Shown here piece after piece: positions 18,077 to 27,132 of a stretch of 64,000 nt of DNA (position 1 is the stretch's first letter; each line of letters begins with the position of its first letter). Both the position numbers and the translations under genes were made by a program. Under the pieces are notes generated by a model. The model was not told the DNA's origin and made no database searches. It saw nothing but the letters and a program-made list of their open reading frames with translations. Location: positions 3,596,001 through 3,660,000 of the forward strand of contig NZ_CP042914.1 of assembly GCF_008065135.1 (NCBI RefSeq), read 5' to 3'. This DNA comes from Roseimaritima ulvae. GTDB lineage: Bacteria; Planctomycetota; Planctomycetia; Pirellulales; Pirellulaceae.

Positions 18077-19293
18077 ACGGTCCCTACGATGTTACCGCAA
18101 CTTCGTTCGGCGGTTCACAATCGCTGACGCTGATTCCTCCGGGCACGGATGTGATCGATGCCTTGCCCGCAGGCTCGGTGGCCAGAGAGCTATTCGAACG
18201 GCCTTGGAAATTCGACTTTTTTCAAGCCGTAATGTTGTTGCAAGATTTGGCCGCCCGCAGCGACTCCGCGTCTGCGGCACCGATCGCCGGCTTTTCATTG
18301 CCACGCGAAGAAGCGATGCGGTTCAGCGTACCGAGCAACAATGTCTTCCCCGGCGCAGCGATTCAAGCCATCCAGTGGGACGCAGACCAACAGCGGCCCA
18401 ATGTGTGCATCAACTTCATGGGGCTGACCGGTCCCAGTGGCGTGCTGCCGCGCAGCTATACGGAACACGTGCAGCGGGTGGAGTTGGTGCCGAGTCATGC
18501 CGAGCGACACGCGCTGCGAGATTGGTTGGATAATTTTAATCATCGCCTGGCATCGCTGTTCTTTCAGGCCTGGGCCAAGTATCGGTTTCCCGTCTCGTTG
18601 TGCCGACCATCCCGCGAAGCGGCTACGGTCAAACAACCGGAGCACATCGTCCGCGTGGCGTTGGCGTCGATCGCCGGGATCGCGATCGCCGAGCAACCGC
18701 AACCGAGCCTTGCGGCGGACGCTCCAGCGACGTTGGACGCACCGGTAACGTCGGATGCACCGGAGAAACTGGAGCGAGACGAGTTGCTGGGGCTGGCCGG
18801 GCTGCTGGCACAGCGGCCCATGAACGTCTGCAATTTGCAATCGGCACTGCAGCAGAGTTTGGAAGTTCCGGTACGGATCAAGCAGTTCGAAGGTACCTGG
18901 CTGCCGCTGGATGAACGTACGCAGACTCAGTTGGGCAACCGCAATTGTCGACTGGGGCAAGACGCCGTGGTGGGGGAACGTTTGTGGAGCAGACAACAGA
19001 AAATCACCATCGAAGTGGGACCGCTTCCGGCTGAGCAGTTTCCACAGTATTTGCCTCCCACGGATGAACACAGCGGACGCGGACTTCAGCGACTGCGGCA
19101 TCTGGTGGGCATCTGCATCGGCCAGACGTTGGAGTTTGACGTGCAACCGGTGTTAAGAATCGACCGGCCGCTGTCGGTTCAACTGACGCATGATCAGACG
19201 GCCACACGTTTGGGCTACGACAGCTGGTTGGGCTCGCCTCCGGAAAAAAGCGTTGCAGCCGACGCGATCTTTCCCGGCAATGCGCGTTGTTGA
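18073..19293 (+). CDS. tssG: T6SS baseplate protein TssG
   Basis: TssG (ImpH/VasB) is the partner of TssF in the baseplate wedge. The 406-residue protein has the family start ELFERPWKFDFFQAVMLL (about 36-53). It then has EAMRFSVPSN (about 78), INFMGLTGPSGVLPRSYTEH (about 115-134), and HRLASLFFQAWAKYRF (about 157-172). An Ala/Pro-rich insert (about 215-235) is specific to this copy. Start is GTG 18073, overlapping the tssF stop. It is the last gene of the plus block; no tssK, vgrG or PAAR follows, and the DNA beyond is repeats and then an unrelated gene on the other strand. Confidence 0.9.
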   Translation: MNGPYDVTATSFGGSQSLTLIPPGTDVIDALPAGSVARELFERPWKFDFFQAVMLLQDLAARSDSASAAPIAGFSLPREEAMRFSVPSNNVFPGAAIQAIQWDADQQRPNVCINFMGLTGPSGVLPRSYTEHVQRVELVPSHAERHALRDWLDNFNHRLASLFFQAWAKYRFPVSLCRPSREAATVKQPEHIVRVALASIAGIAIAEQPQPSLAADAPATLDAPVTSDAPEKLERDELLGLAGLLAQRPMNVCNLQSALQQSLEVPVRIKQFEGTWLPLDERTQTQLGNRNCRLGQDAVVGERLWSRQQKITIEVGPLPAEQFPQYLPPTDEHSGRGLQRLRHLVGICIGQTLEFDVQPVLRIDRPLSVQLTHDQTATRLGYDSWLGSPPEKSVAADAIFPGNARC

Positions 19294-19305
19294 AATAATA
19301 CGGCC

Positions 19306-19347
19306 GTAGCCGTAGCCGTAGCCGTAGCCGAAGTCGCCAGACTTTGG
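19306..19347. repeat. (GTAGCC)4 hexamer run leading into a GCCA-loop hairpin
   Basis: Four GTAGCC units (19306-19329) run into CCGAAGTCGCCAGACTTTGG (19328-19347). Stem AAGTC/GACTT and two C:G pairs close around loop GCCA. It lies 13 bases past the tssG stop. The multiplied GTAGCC foot suggests slippage at the end of the repeat. The gap 19294-19646 holds this copy and the inverted pair at 19562-19623, but no gene that I can support. Confidence 0.88.
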
Positions 19348-19561
19348 ATCTTTTTGTCGCCCCTGTGTAGTTTCTAGCGAGTCGTCATTCCGATTCGCGG
19401 CACCCTGAATAATGAAAAGGGGAGTTTCCATCGGGCTGTCGATTTAAATGTTTTCCATGAAGTGCAGGTACGTATTCGTCATGGTTGGCTCCCCAACGAG
19501 CTCGCCTCGTTGGGAGCAGAGAATCTCCGGCTAGCTATCCTACGTTGCGAATGTGCTTTTC

Positions 19562-19623
19562 GTAGCTACCTTCGCCAGAAGGTGGATGCCGAATGTTTTC
19601 CACGCTCTGGCGAGCGTAGCTAC
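19562..19623. repeat. Inverted pair of GTAG/GCCA-loop hairpins (BIME-like)
   Basis: Copy one, 19562-19585, is GTAGCTACCTTCGCCAGAAG plus GTGG (stem ACCTTC/GAAGGT). Copy two, 19600-19623, is the same design on the opposite strand (stem ACGCTC/GAGCGT). They are 14 bases apart, head-to-head like a bacterial interspersed mosaic element, just past the end of dinB. Confidence 0.88.
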
Positions 19624-19646
19624 GATGTGGTGCTTGTAGCCGCGGC

Positions 19647-20801
19647 TTACGGGCGGTGTTTCCATTGGTGGCTGCTGGCGCGGTGGATTTGGCTTCCCAA
19701 TTGATCCAACACGCGGTCGATGTTGTGCTGCTTGGTCTGCGCCGGATCTTCGAACAGACTCATCTGCTGCGGTTGTCCCGCGGGTTTGAATTGGCTGAGC
19801 GAAACACCCACCAAACGCACCTTCGCTGGTTCGCGGCTGCGCATCTCGGCCAACAGTTCCAATACGTGCTGGAGGATCGCCTGAGTGCTGTCGGTGGCCG
19901 GGATGGCACGACTGCGTGTGAAGGTGCGAAAGTCATGACGACGGTACTTCAATCCCACACTGCTGGCCGTATGGTTGGCATGCCTCAATCGCAGACAAAC
20001 CTGTTCCACCAAACTGGACACCGCCGAACGCAACATCGATTCATCGTCCAGGTCTTCCCAAAACGTGCGTTCGTGGCCGATCTGTTTCGCTTGGTGATCC
20101 GGCACCACGCGACGTTCGTCGATGCCGTTGGCTAATTTCCACAGATGCGTTCCCCAGCGCCCAAACCGGCGTTCCAGATCGATTTGCGAACAGACTCGCA
20201 AATCGGCGATCCGCTGGATGCCGATGGTTTGCAACTTTTGCTGTCCGACGCGGCCGACACCCCAAAGCCTGGAGATCGGCAAGGGGTCCAGAAACGGCTG
20301 CACCTGATCGGCGGCGACGACCACAAATCCGCTGGGCTTTTGGAGGTCGCTGGCGATTTTGGCAACAAATTTCAGCGGAGCGATCCCCACCGAAGCCACC
20401 AAATTTAAGTCGTCGGCAATCTGCTGTTGAATTTGTCGACCGATGGCCGCTGCGTCGCCAAACAGAGCCTGTGAACCGGACACGTCCAGAAACGCTTCAT
20501 CCAGACTGAGCGGTTGCACCAGAGGTGTGTAGGCATGGAAGATGGCTCGGACTTGGCGTCCCACCGCGGCGTACTTGGCCATGTCGGTTTTCACAAACAC
20601 GGCGTCCGGGCACAGCTGGGCCGCGCGTTTGCCCGGCATGGCGCTATGGATTCCAAACCGCCTGGCTTCGTAGCTGGCCGCCGCGACGACTCCACGTCCG
20701 TCGCGGGATCCACCCACCACCACCGGCAACCCACGCAACTCCGGCCGATCACGTTGTTCGATCGACGCGTAAAACGCATCCATGTCGACGTGCAGGATCA
20801 T
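19647..20801 (-). CDS. dinB: DNA polymerase IV
   Basis: Y-family translesion polymerase. The 384-residue protein has the catalytic metal ligands in HVDMDAFYASIE (Asp6, Asp8) and SLDEAFLDV (Asp101, Glu102), and the steric-gate Phe/Tyr region FYAS. Other family segments are SYEARRFGIHSAMPGKRA (about 43-60) and SVGIAPLKFVAKIASDLQKP (about 137-156). A little-finger domain occupies about 235-340. QMSLF at 346-350 is a clear beta-clamp-binding motif near the C-terminus. Start ATG 20801. No SOS box was identified. It is co-directional with the DUF1553 gene upstream, 46 bases away, across a palindrome. Confidence 0.95.
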   Translation of the reverse strand: MILHVDMDAFYASIEQRDRPELRGLPVVVGGSRDGRGVVAAASYEARRFGIHSAMPGKRAAQLCPDAVFVKTDMAKYAAVGRQVRAIFHAYTPLVQPLSLDEAFLDVSGSQALFGDAAAIGRQIQQQIADDLNLVASVGIAPLKFVAKIASDLQKPSGFVVVAADQVQPFLDPLPISRLWGVGRVGQQKLQTIGIQRIADLRVCSQIDLERRFGRWGTHLWKLANGIDERRVVPDHQAKQIGHERTFWEDLDDESMLRSAVSSLVEQVCLRLRHANHTASSVGLKYRRHDFRTFTRSRAIPATDSTQAILQHVLELLAEMRSREPAKVRLVGVSLSQFKPAGQPQQMSLFEDPAQTKQHNIDRVLDQLGSQIHRASSHQWKHRP

Positions 20802-20831
20802 GCTGGTTCGCCATCCTTCGTTGCGCCGCCC

Positions 20832-20847
20832 CGTAGCCTAGGCTACG
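20832..20847. repeat. 16-bp perfect palindrome abutting a stop codon
   Basis: CGTAGCCTAGGCTACG lies directly against the TAA stop (20848-20850) of the DUF1553 gene, so the junction on the minus strand reads TAACGTAGCCTAGGCT. A similar AACGCAGCCTAGGCT follows the lipoprotein stop at 878. This is another palindrome family with a GTAG foot. Confidence 0.75.
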
Positions 20848-23800
20848 TTAGTACTTGGTGATGGTTTCGTGCAGGTTTAGGATGACTCGGCAGACCTGCG
20901 TCCAGGCGGCTAGGGTGGCTTCATCAGCGGGGCCGGCCGGAGCTTGATCGCCGACGGCCAGTTGCTTCTGAGCGTCCTCGGGATGCTCTTGGAAATACTT
21001 CAGCTGGGCGTCAAACAATTCTCTCAACGCCGCTTGTTCCTGTGGCTGCGGCTGACGGGCGACCGCCAATAAAAAGGCTTGAGCAAGAGTCCCTTCAAAG
21101 CTGGGCTGCGGCTGTTCCCCGACCAAACGGGCGGCAAAGCGATGGGCGGCCTCTACAAACGAGGGGTCGTTCAACAAAGTCAGAGCTTGCTGAGGACTGT
21201 TCGAAAGCGTGCGATCGGCCGTGCATTCGTCGCGCGAGGGAGCGTCGAAATTGACCAGCATCGGATGCAAAAACGTGCGTTGCCAATGCATGTAGACGCC
21301 GCGACGGTATTGACGCAAATCGTCACTGGCCTGGTATTTCCGGTTGGGGAATTGCAGGTTGCCATAATGACCCGCCGGCTGATAGGGATACACGCTGGGA
21401 CCGCCCACGTAATCCAAATTCAGCAGGCCTGCGATCGCCAACGCATTGTCGCGAATCAGCTCCGCGTCCAAACGTCGCGCCGACTGCTGAGCTAACAGGC
21501 GATTGTAGGGATCGATGTCTTGCAGATCGTCACGGACCGCAGCGGCTTGGCGATACGTGCGGCTGTGGACCATCAAGCGGATCAGATGCTTGACATCCCA
21601 GCCCGATTCCATGAACTCCGCGGCCAGCCAGTCCAGCAACTGCGGATGGCTGGGCCATTCTCCTTGGTTGCCAAGGTCGTCCAATTTGCCGGACAGCCCC
21701 ATGCCAAAGAACTGTTTCCAGGTGCGGTTGACCACGTGCCGCGCGGTCAAAGGATTGTCGCGGGACGTTAACCAATCCGCCAAGTCGGTGCGGTCCAGTC
21801 GCCGCTGCTGTGATTCGCCGCCGGGCAAGAAGTGTGGGAACGCGGGGGGAGCTAGTTCGCCCTCTTCATCCAACCAGTTGCCTCGCCGCTTCACACGACT
21901 GACCGGAATTTGATCTTCCGGAACCGACTGCGCCACGAGCGTCAACGCTAGGCCGGAGTGCAACCCTAGAATTCGATCACGGTAGGATCGATTGACCGGA
22001 TGCTGCTGGGCGAAGGGCACCGTCGATCGACTGAACGCTGAAATCAAACGGTTGTGCATCGCCGCGGTGCGTTGTTCCGCAGTGGTCTGCAACGCGGTCT
22101 GTAATTCTTGCGAAGCGGCAGGCCAGCCGGCGATGGCGTGTCCGACCGGCGTTACGGACAATCGGACGCGACCCACATCCGCACTGCTAAGGCGAACCGT
22201 CAAGCGATCTTGGGGAGTGATCGTGATCGGGTTGGCGAAATGATACACGGCCGTGTGGGGCAGACGAGCTTCGTCGCTGGGCAGCTGCCAGCGGGCGGGA
22301 CCCGAATACCAGCGTTCGCCTTCGACCAAGGGCGGAAACCCATTGCGGTAACGCCGCGGCGAGGACCGATCGGCTTCGGTCCAGGCGATTTGAATCGGTT
22401 GGCTGTTGTCGATCGTAACTTGCTGTGGAATCGACTGTTCGACGCGGGGCTTAGGCGTGGCCGGTGTGGCCACATACAACTGCTCACGCTGTTCGTTCAG
22501 CAACACCAAGCGGAACCCGTCCAAGCGATTTTGGTAGTTGCCATCGGTGCGATTCCAGATCACGATCTTTTCGACCGCTTGAGCGGCGCCCAGATCGACT
22601 TCCCACCACGGGTCGGAACCGTCCAGGCTGGTGTGGGTCACCGAGCGGGAGCGGTGGTATTCGCCGTCGGTGTTGCCATCGATCGCCACGGCCGCTTCGC
22701 CCGAACTGTAGTTGGTGGATTGACGTGCCTTGCCCGCGGTGGCGATGTTCTTTAGTTCTCCGTTGGCATCCTTAGCAAAGATCTCCACTTCCGCCAGCGA
22801 TAACACCTTCTTGGCTCCGCTCAATTCGATCCGCACGTAACGCGGACGATTGGGGACTGGTGCCGGTTCGGACGTGGTGTTGTGAGTTAGGGAGGCGGAC
22901 AGTGCAACCGAAAATCGTCCGTCGTCGCTGCGGCCGACAAAGCCTCCATTGCGTTCGTCCGGCAACACTTCCAAGCGGATCGAGTTGACCAGCGTCGGGC
23001 CTGGCACGGCCGCTTGCACCGTAATCACTTCTTTGCCGTGACCTTCGCCGGTTAACAACAGGCTGTTGTCGTCCAGTACCTGGGTGTCGGTTTGATGGCT
23101 GGTCGATGCGTCGGTGATGGTGGTGGGCACCCAGCCGTCGGGGTGCTTCTTCAACACGTCGGCAAGTGATGTCGCCCACTCGGCAAAGCGGGGCGTATCC
23201 AACGTGTCGCTGCCCAGGGCTTCGGCCAGTTTGCTGTCCCGTTCCTGTTGCAAGGCGACGATTTCGGCTCGCAAGGAAGGACTTTCGACGCGCATCTCGG
23301 GCGGGAAGGGATAGTCGTTATTAAAACCCTTTAAGTCCGGGTTGGGCGTGTAGCCGTAGTCGGCATAGACGCCCCATTGGCGGAGGTCGTCAAAGAAGGC
23401 GCCCAACGAGTAAAAATCTTTCGCGGTGAAGGGGTCGTACTTGTGGTTGTGGCATTCGCAGCACGCCAACGTAGACCCCAACCAGGCGGTGCCCAACATC
23501 CGCACGCGATCGGCTTTGTATTTCGCCAAGTACTCACCGGGCTGCGCGCCGCCTTCGCGGGTGACCATGTTCAGCCGCAACACACCGGTTGCCGTTAACT
23601 GTTCAGGCGTCGGGTCGGGCAACAGATCGCCGGCGATTTGTTCGCGTGTGAATTGATCGAAGGGTTTGTTGTTGTTGAAAGACGCAATCACGTAGTCGCG
23701 ATATGCAAAGTTGCGTAGGTTCTGATCGCCGTGAAAGCCCACCGTGTCGGCGAAACGCACCAGGTCCAGCCAGTTGCTGGCCATCCGCTCACCGAAATGC

Positions 23801-24558
23801 TGCGAGGCCAATAAACGTTCGACTTCGTCGTCGTAAGCATCCGGCGATTCGTTGGCAAGAAACGCTTGTAATTGTTCCCGAGTCGGTGGTAGCCCGATCA
23901 GATCGAGGCTTAATCGTCGCAACAATGTGGCTTTGTCGGCCAGATCGGCGGTCTGCAGGGCGGCGTTCTCCAGCTTCGACAGTACAAACGCGTCGATTGG
24001 GTTGGCCACCTGATCGCGCAGACTTTGCAATTCCGGAACGGCGGGCCGTTGCACCGGAGCGTAGGACCAATGTTGTTCGTACTGGGCGCCCTGTTCGATC
24101 CATTTGCGGAACAACGCCTTGTCGTAATCGCTCAACTCGTGCCGGAAGTCTTCCGGCGGCATCTTTTCTCCGTCGCCTCGCCCCATGATCCGACGATACA
24201 CCTCCGAGCCCTCCGGATCGCCCGGCTTAATGCCTACCAGTTCGTCGTCCGAAGGCAGCGAGCCGGTGGCCGACGCAAAGCTGTCGATGCGGAACTCGCT
24301 CTCGTTTTCCTCTTCGTCCGGACCGTGGCAAGCGAAGCAAGTGTTGGACATCAAGGGTCGGATGTGGGCATTGAAGGTGACCCGTTGCGGCAGCGGCTGC
24401 GGTTTGGACACGGCAGCTGCCGAGTCCTCGTCCGCCTGGGCGTTGGCGGCAGTCCAAAGAATCGCGGTGGCGGGTACGCTGGCGAGCACGCATACGATGC
24501 CAAGCCTTGTGAACAACGGTAAACGCATCATAGCTTTGGTCATGGAATGGGCGGACAT
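20848..24558 (-). CDS. Exported cytochrome-like/DUF1549/DUF1553 protein
   Basis: Large planctomycete-type protein of 1236 residues. An N-terminal hydrophobic signal (about 12-40) is followed by a cytochrome-c-like segment with a CFACHGPDEEE heme motif (Cys74, Cys77, His78). Next is a DUF1549 domain (about 185-400) with NPIDAFVLSKLE and CCECHNHKYDPFTAKDF. A middle discoidin-like region (about 600-700) includes NRTDGNYQNRLDGFRLVLL. A C-terminal DUF1553 domain (about 900-1190) contains NPLTARHVVNRTWKQFFGMG and NSPQQALTLLNDPSFVEAA. The family is enriched in Planctomycetes; a role in polysaccharide breakdown is often proposed but unproven. It lies 76 bases downstream of a DUF1501 gene, its common partner. 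Start ATG 24558, or ATG 24543. Confidence 0.9.
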   Translation of the reverse strand: MSAHSMTKAMMRLPLFTRLGIVCVLASVPATAILWTAANAQADEDSAAAVSKPQPLPQRVTFNAHIRPLMSNTCFACHGPDEEENESEFRIDSFASATGSLPSDDELVGIKPGDPEGSEVYRRIMGRGDGEKMPPEDFRHELSDYDKALFRKWIEQGAQYEQHWSYAPVQRPAVPELQSLRDQVANPIDAFVLSKLENAALQTADLADKATLLRRLSLDLIGLPPTREQLQAFLANESPDAYDDEVERLLASQHFGERMASNWLDLVRFADTVGFHGDQNLRNFAYRDYVIASFNNNKPFDQFTREQIAGDLLPDPTPEQLTATGVLRLNMVTREGGAQPGEYLAKYKADRVRMLGTAWLGSTLACCECHNHKYDPFTAKDFYSLGAFFDDLRQWGVYADYGYTPNPDLKGFNNDYPFPPEMRVESPSLRAEIVALQQERDSKLAEALGSDTLDTPRFAEWATSLADVLKKHPDGWVPTTITDASTSHQTDTQVLDDNSLLLTGEGHGKEVITVQAAVPGPTLVNSIRLEVLPDERNGGFVGRSDDGRFSVALSASLTHNTTSEPAPVPNRPRYVRIELSGAKKVLSLAEVEIFAKDANGELKNIATAGKARQSTNYSSGEAAVAIDGNTDGEYHRSRSVTHTSLDGSDPWWEVDLGAAQAVEKIVIWNRTDGNYQNRLDGFRLVLLNEQREQLYVATPATPKPRVEQSIPQQVTIDNSQPIQIAWTEADRSSPRRYRNGFPPLVEGERWYSGPARWQLPSDEARLPHTAVYHFANPITITPQDRLTVRLSSADVGRVRLSVTPVGHAIAGWPAASQELQTALQTTAEQRTAAMHNRLISAFSRSTVPFAQQHPVNRSYRDRILGLHSGLALTLVAQSVPEDQIPVSRVKRRGNWLDEEGELAPPAFPHFLPGGESQQRRLDRTDLADWLTSRDNPLTARHVVNRTWKQFFGMGLSGKLDDLGNQGEWPSHPQLLDWLAAEFMESGWDVKHLIRLMVHSRTYRQAAAVRDDLQDIDPYNRLLAQQSARRLDAELIRDNALAIAGLLNLDYVGGPSVYPYQPAGHYGNLQFPNRKYQASDDLRQYRRGVYMHWQRTFLHPMLVNFDAPSRDECTADRTLSNSPQQALTLLNDPSFVEAAHRFAARLVGEQPQPSFEGTLAQAFLLAVARQPQPQEQAALRELFDAQLKYFQEHPEDAQKQLAVGDQAPAGPADEATLAAWTQVCRVILNLHETITKY

Positions 24559-24634
24559 AAAGCGGCTGGCTGGTTTTGGGGGGTTATTTGGTGTTTGTTT
24601 TGGCTATGGTTGTGGGGAGGCCCGACCAAGCGGA

Positions 24635-26071
24635 CTACCCCAGAATGTCATGGACCACGCGAGCCGGTTCGACACCGGTTAGTTTCAAGTCCAGTCCCTG
24701 GAATTGGACTCGCAGTTTCTCGTGGTCGACGCCAAACAGGTGCAGCATGGTGGCGTGCAGGTCGTGCACGGTGACTTCGTTTTCGACCGCACGATACCCC
24801 AGTTCGTCGGTGGCTCCGTAAACCGTGCCGCCTTTGACTCCGGCGCCGGCCATCCACACGCTGAAGGCATTGATGTGGTGATCACGGCCGCTGCCCTGGG
24901 CCATCGGCGTGCGGCCAAACTCGCCGCCCCATATCACCAGCGTGTCTTCCAACATGCCGCGATCTTTGAGGTCTTGTAGCAAAGCCGCCGTGGGGCGGTC
25001 GGTGGCGTCGGCGGCGATCTTAAAGTTGCGTTCCAGATTGCTGTGGTGATCCCAAGCACGGTGATAGAGTTGCACGAACCGCACGCCGCGTTCGAGCAGT
25101 CGACGCGCCAGCAAGCAGTTGGAACCGTAGGATCCGTCGCCCGGCTGTTTGACACCATAGGCCTGCAGCGTTTCAGCGGACTCCTGACCCATGTCCGTCA
25201 ACTCGGGCACCGCCGTCTGCATTTTGAAGGCCATTTCGTACTGTGCGATCCGGGTTTCGATTTCCGGATCAAAGTGCCGTTGGCGAAGCATTCCGTTGAG
25301 ACGCTGGACTTCGTCGATAACCTGACGCTGCGTGGACTGACAGACGCCGTCGGGATTGCCGATATAGTGCACCGGCGCTCCGCTGGATTGAAAGGCCACG
25401 CCTTGGAATTTGCTAGGCAGAAATCCCGCACTCCACTGCCGCGCGGAAACCGGTTGGGCGCCCGGGCCCGAGGAAGTCATGACCACGTATCCAGGCAGGT
25501 TTGCCGTTTCCGCGCCCAGCCCGTACAACAACCAGGATCCCATGCAGGGCCGGCCTTTGATGATCGAGCCGCTATTCATGAAGGCATGTGCGGTGTCGTG
25601 GTTGATCTGCTCGGTCGTCATGCTGCGGATCACGCACAGGTCATCGGCCAAGCGGCCGGTGTGCGGAAACAGTTCGGACATTTCTAATCCGGACTGTCCC
25701 CACTTTTTGAATTTGACGAACGACTTGCGAGCTTTCAATTCGGCATTTTGCAGCTGAGCCAATTGCTGGCCGGCGGTGAACGAAGCCGGAAACGGTTGGC
25801 CGTCGATGCGGTCGAGTTCCGGTTTGGGATCCAGCGATTCCAGATGAGACGGACCGCCAGCCATACACAGGTGCACGACGCGTTTGGCTTTGCCGGGGAA
25901 GTTCGGAAAACCGGGAGCGGGGGGCCAGGGATGAGCGTCCTGGGATACGGATTCGGCTCGGGCCGGCGCCTCACCCAAGAGGCTTGCCAACGCCAAACCG
26001 CCAATGCCGGCAAACGAGCGAGACAGGAAGGTGCGCCGCGCCCAGTCGGTCTTCAATTGATTCTGGTTCAT
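24635..26071 (-). CDS. Tat-exported DUF1501 protein
   Basis: An intact 478-residue DUF1501 protein. Start ATG 26071 gives TDWARRTFLSRSFAGIGGLA, a twin-arginine signal, near the N-terminus. Family segments include HLCMAGGPSHLESLDPKPEL (about 64-83), HDTAHAFMNSGSIIKGRPCM (about 160-180), YHRAWDHHSNLERNFKIAAD and WGGEFGRTPMAQGSGRDHH (about 390-410). It lies upstream of and co-directional with the DUF1553 gene, the usual pairing, so the two products probably act together in the periplasm. Compared with the copy at 3896-5334, this one has no frameshift. Confidence 0.93.
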   Translation of the reverse strand: MNQNQLKTDWARRTFLSRSFAGIGGLALASLLGEAPARAESVSQDAHPWPPAPGFPNFPGKAKRVVHLCMAGGPSHLESLDPKPELDRIDGQPFPASFTAGQQLAQLQNAELKARKSFVKFKKWGQSGLEMSELFPHTGRLADDLCVIRSMTTEQINHDTAHAFMNSGSIIKGRPCMGSWLLYGLGAETANLPGYVVMTSSGPGAQPVSARQWSAGFLPSKFQGVAFQSSGAPVHYIGNPDGVCQSTQRQVIDEVQRLNGMLRQRHFDPEIETRIAQYEMAFKMQTAVPELTDMGQESAETLQAYGVKQPGDGSYGSNCLLARRLLERGVRFVQLYHRAWDHHSNLERNFKIAADATDRPTAALLQDLKDRGMLEDTLVIWGGEFGRTPMAQGSGRDHHINAFSVWMAGAGVKGGTVYGATDELGYRAVENEVTVHDLHATMLHLFGVDHEKLRVQFQGLDLKLTGVEPARVVHDILG

Positions 26072-26152
26072 GGTTTCCAAAAGGTTGGCGTGCAACGGGG
26101 AGAGCACTCGTAGGTCGATCGTGCCAGAGATTGGAGAGTTTTTAAATTCGTT

Positions 26153-26176
26153 CCAAAGTCTGGCGACTTCGGCTAC
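26153..26176. repeat. GTAG/GCCA-loop hairpin supplying the pfkB-type stop codon
   Basis: On the minus strand this is GTAGCCGAAGTCGCCAGACT plus TTGG. The TAG of its GTAG foot (26173-26175) is the stop codon of the sugar-kinase gene. Stem AAGTC/GACTT, loop GCCA. Confidence 0.85.
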
Positions 26177-27066
26177 AGGTGGAGCGAGGTGGGTAGGGGC
26201 GGGGTGGCTCCGGACTGCGAGCACACGTAGGCGGCCACGCGGGTGGCTCGTTCGTTGATCACCGCCAGCGGCTCTTCGGCCAACAACCCCAAGGCGAGAG
26301 CCGCGGTAAAGGCGTCGCCGGCACCAACGGTATCAACCACTTCGGTTTCCACGGCATCGGCGGAATGCAGTTGCCCGTTCCACAGCAGCGTCGCGCCCTG
26401 CGAACCTAGCGTCAACGCGATGCCTTTCAGCTCACAACGTTCGCTTAACTGCCGCAGTTGCTCGACGTCCGAACCCCCACACTCGTACAGTTCACACAGG
26501 ATCGGCAACTCTTCGTCGTTCAGCTTCAGCACATTGGCCAGCTGCAACGATTGCTGGATCACCGTTTCATTATAATACGGTGGGCGCAAGTTAATATCGA
26601 AAATGCGGAGGGTTTGGGGGCGTGTGGCCGCCAAAAAACGCTGGATGGTCTGGCGTGAGCAATCGCTGCGTTGGCCCAAGGTGCCGAAGCAGACGGCGTC
26701 GGCGCGGGCCGCTAGGGGGAGTAGGTCGTCGTGCCAGGGGAGGTTGTCCCAAGCGGTATCGCTGGCAAATTCGTAACTCGCTTTGCCGTCCTCGTCCAAG
26801 GATACATCCACCTTGCCGGTGGGGTGCTGGACTACCGCCACGTGCGTGGTGTCGACGTGTTTGTCCTGCAGCGATTGCAGGGCGCGGCTGCCAAGCGAAT
26901 CGTCGCCCACGGCGCTGACCATGGAAACCCGAGCGGACGAGGCCGCCAAACTGGCCGCACTACAGGAAAAATTAGCCGGTGCGCCCCCAAAACGCGGGCC
27001 ATCGGGAAACACATCCCAGAGGATCTCTCCCAGCCCCACTATCGTTTGCATTTGGTTGGATGTCAT
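26173..27066 (-). CDS. PfkB-family sugar kinase (fructokinase-like)
   Basis: Ribokinase/PfkB-family kinase that phosphorylates a sugar with ATP; the substrate cannot be fixed from sequence, with fructose the likeliest. The 297-residue protein has GEILWDVFPDGPRFGGAPAN (about 13-32), the first PfkB signature region. It also has AVGDDSLGSRAL (about 52-63), the KLNDEEL block (about 180), and the second signature DTVGAGDAFTAALALGLL (about 245-262) with catalytic Asp251. Start ATG 27066; ATG 27051 is an alternative. The stop codon TAG is part of a dispersed GTAG hairpin repeat, so the natural C-terminus may have been altered by repeat insertion. It lies upstream of the DUF1501/DUF1553 pair. Confidence 0.88.
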   Translation of the reverse strand: MTSNQMQTIVGLGEILWDVFPDGPRFGGAPANFSCSAASLAASSARVSMVSAVGDDSLGSRALQSLQDKHVDTTHVAVVQHPTGKVDVSLDEDGKASYEFASDTAWDNLPWHDDLLPLAARADAVCFGTLGQRSDCSRQTIQRFLAATRPQTLRIFDINLRPPYYNETVIQQSLQLANVLKLNDEELPILCELYECGGSDVEQLRQLSERCELKGIALTLGSQGATLLWNGQLHSADAVETEVVDTVGAGDAFTAALALGLLAEEPLAVINERATRVAAYVCSQSGATPPLPTSLHL

Positions 27067-27132
27067 GGGAACGGTTATAATCGATTCGCCGCGTTCCCGA
27101 AACTACTTGGCTGCCGTCCGGGCCGGGGGCAA

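Noticed and set aside
19462-19704. An 80-codon plus-strand frame between tssG and dinB
   Set aside because: It consists of hairpin repeats and the antisense end of dinB; no coding signature.
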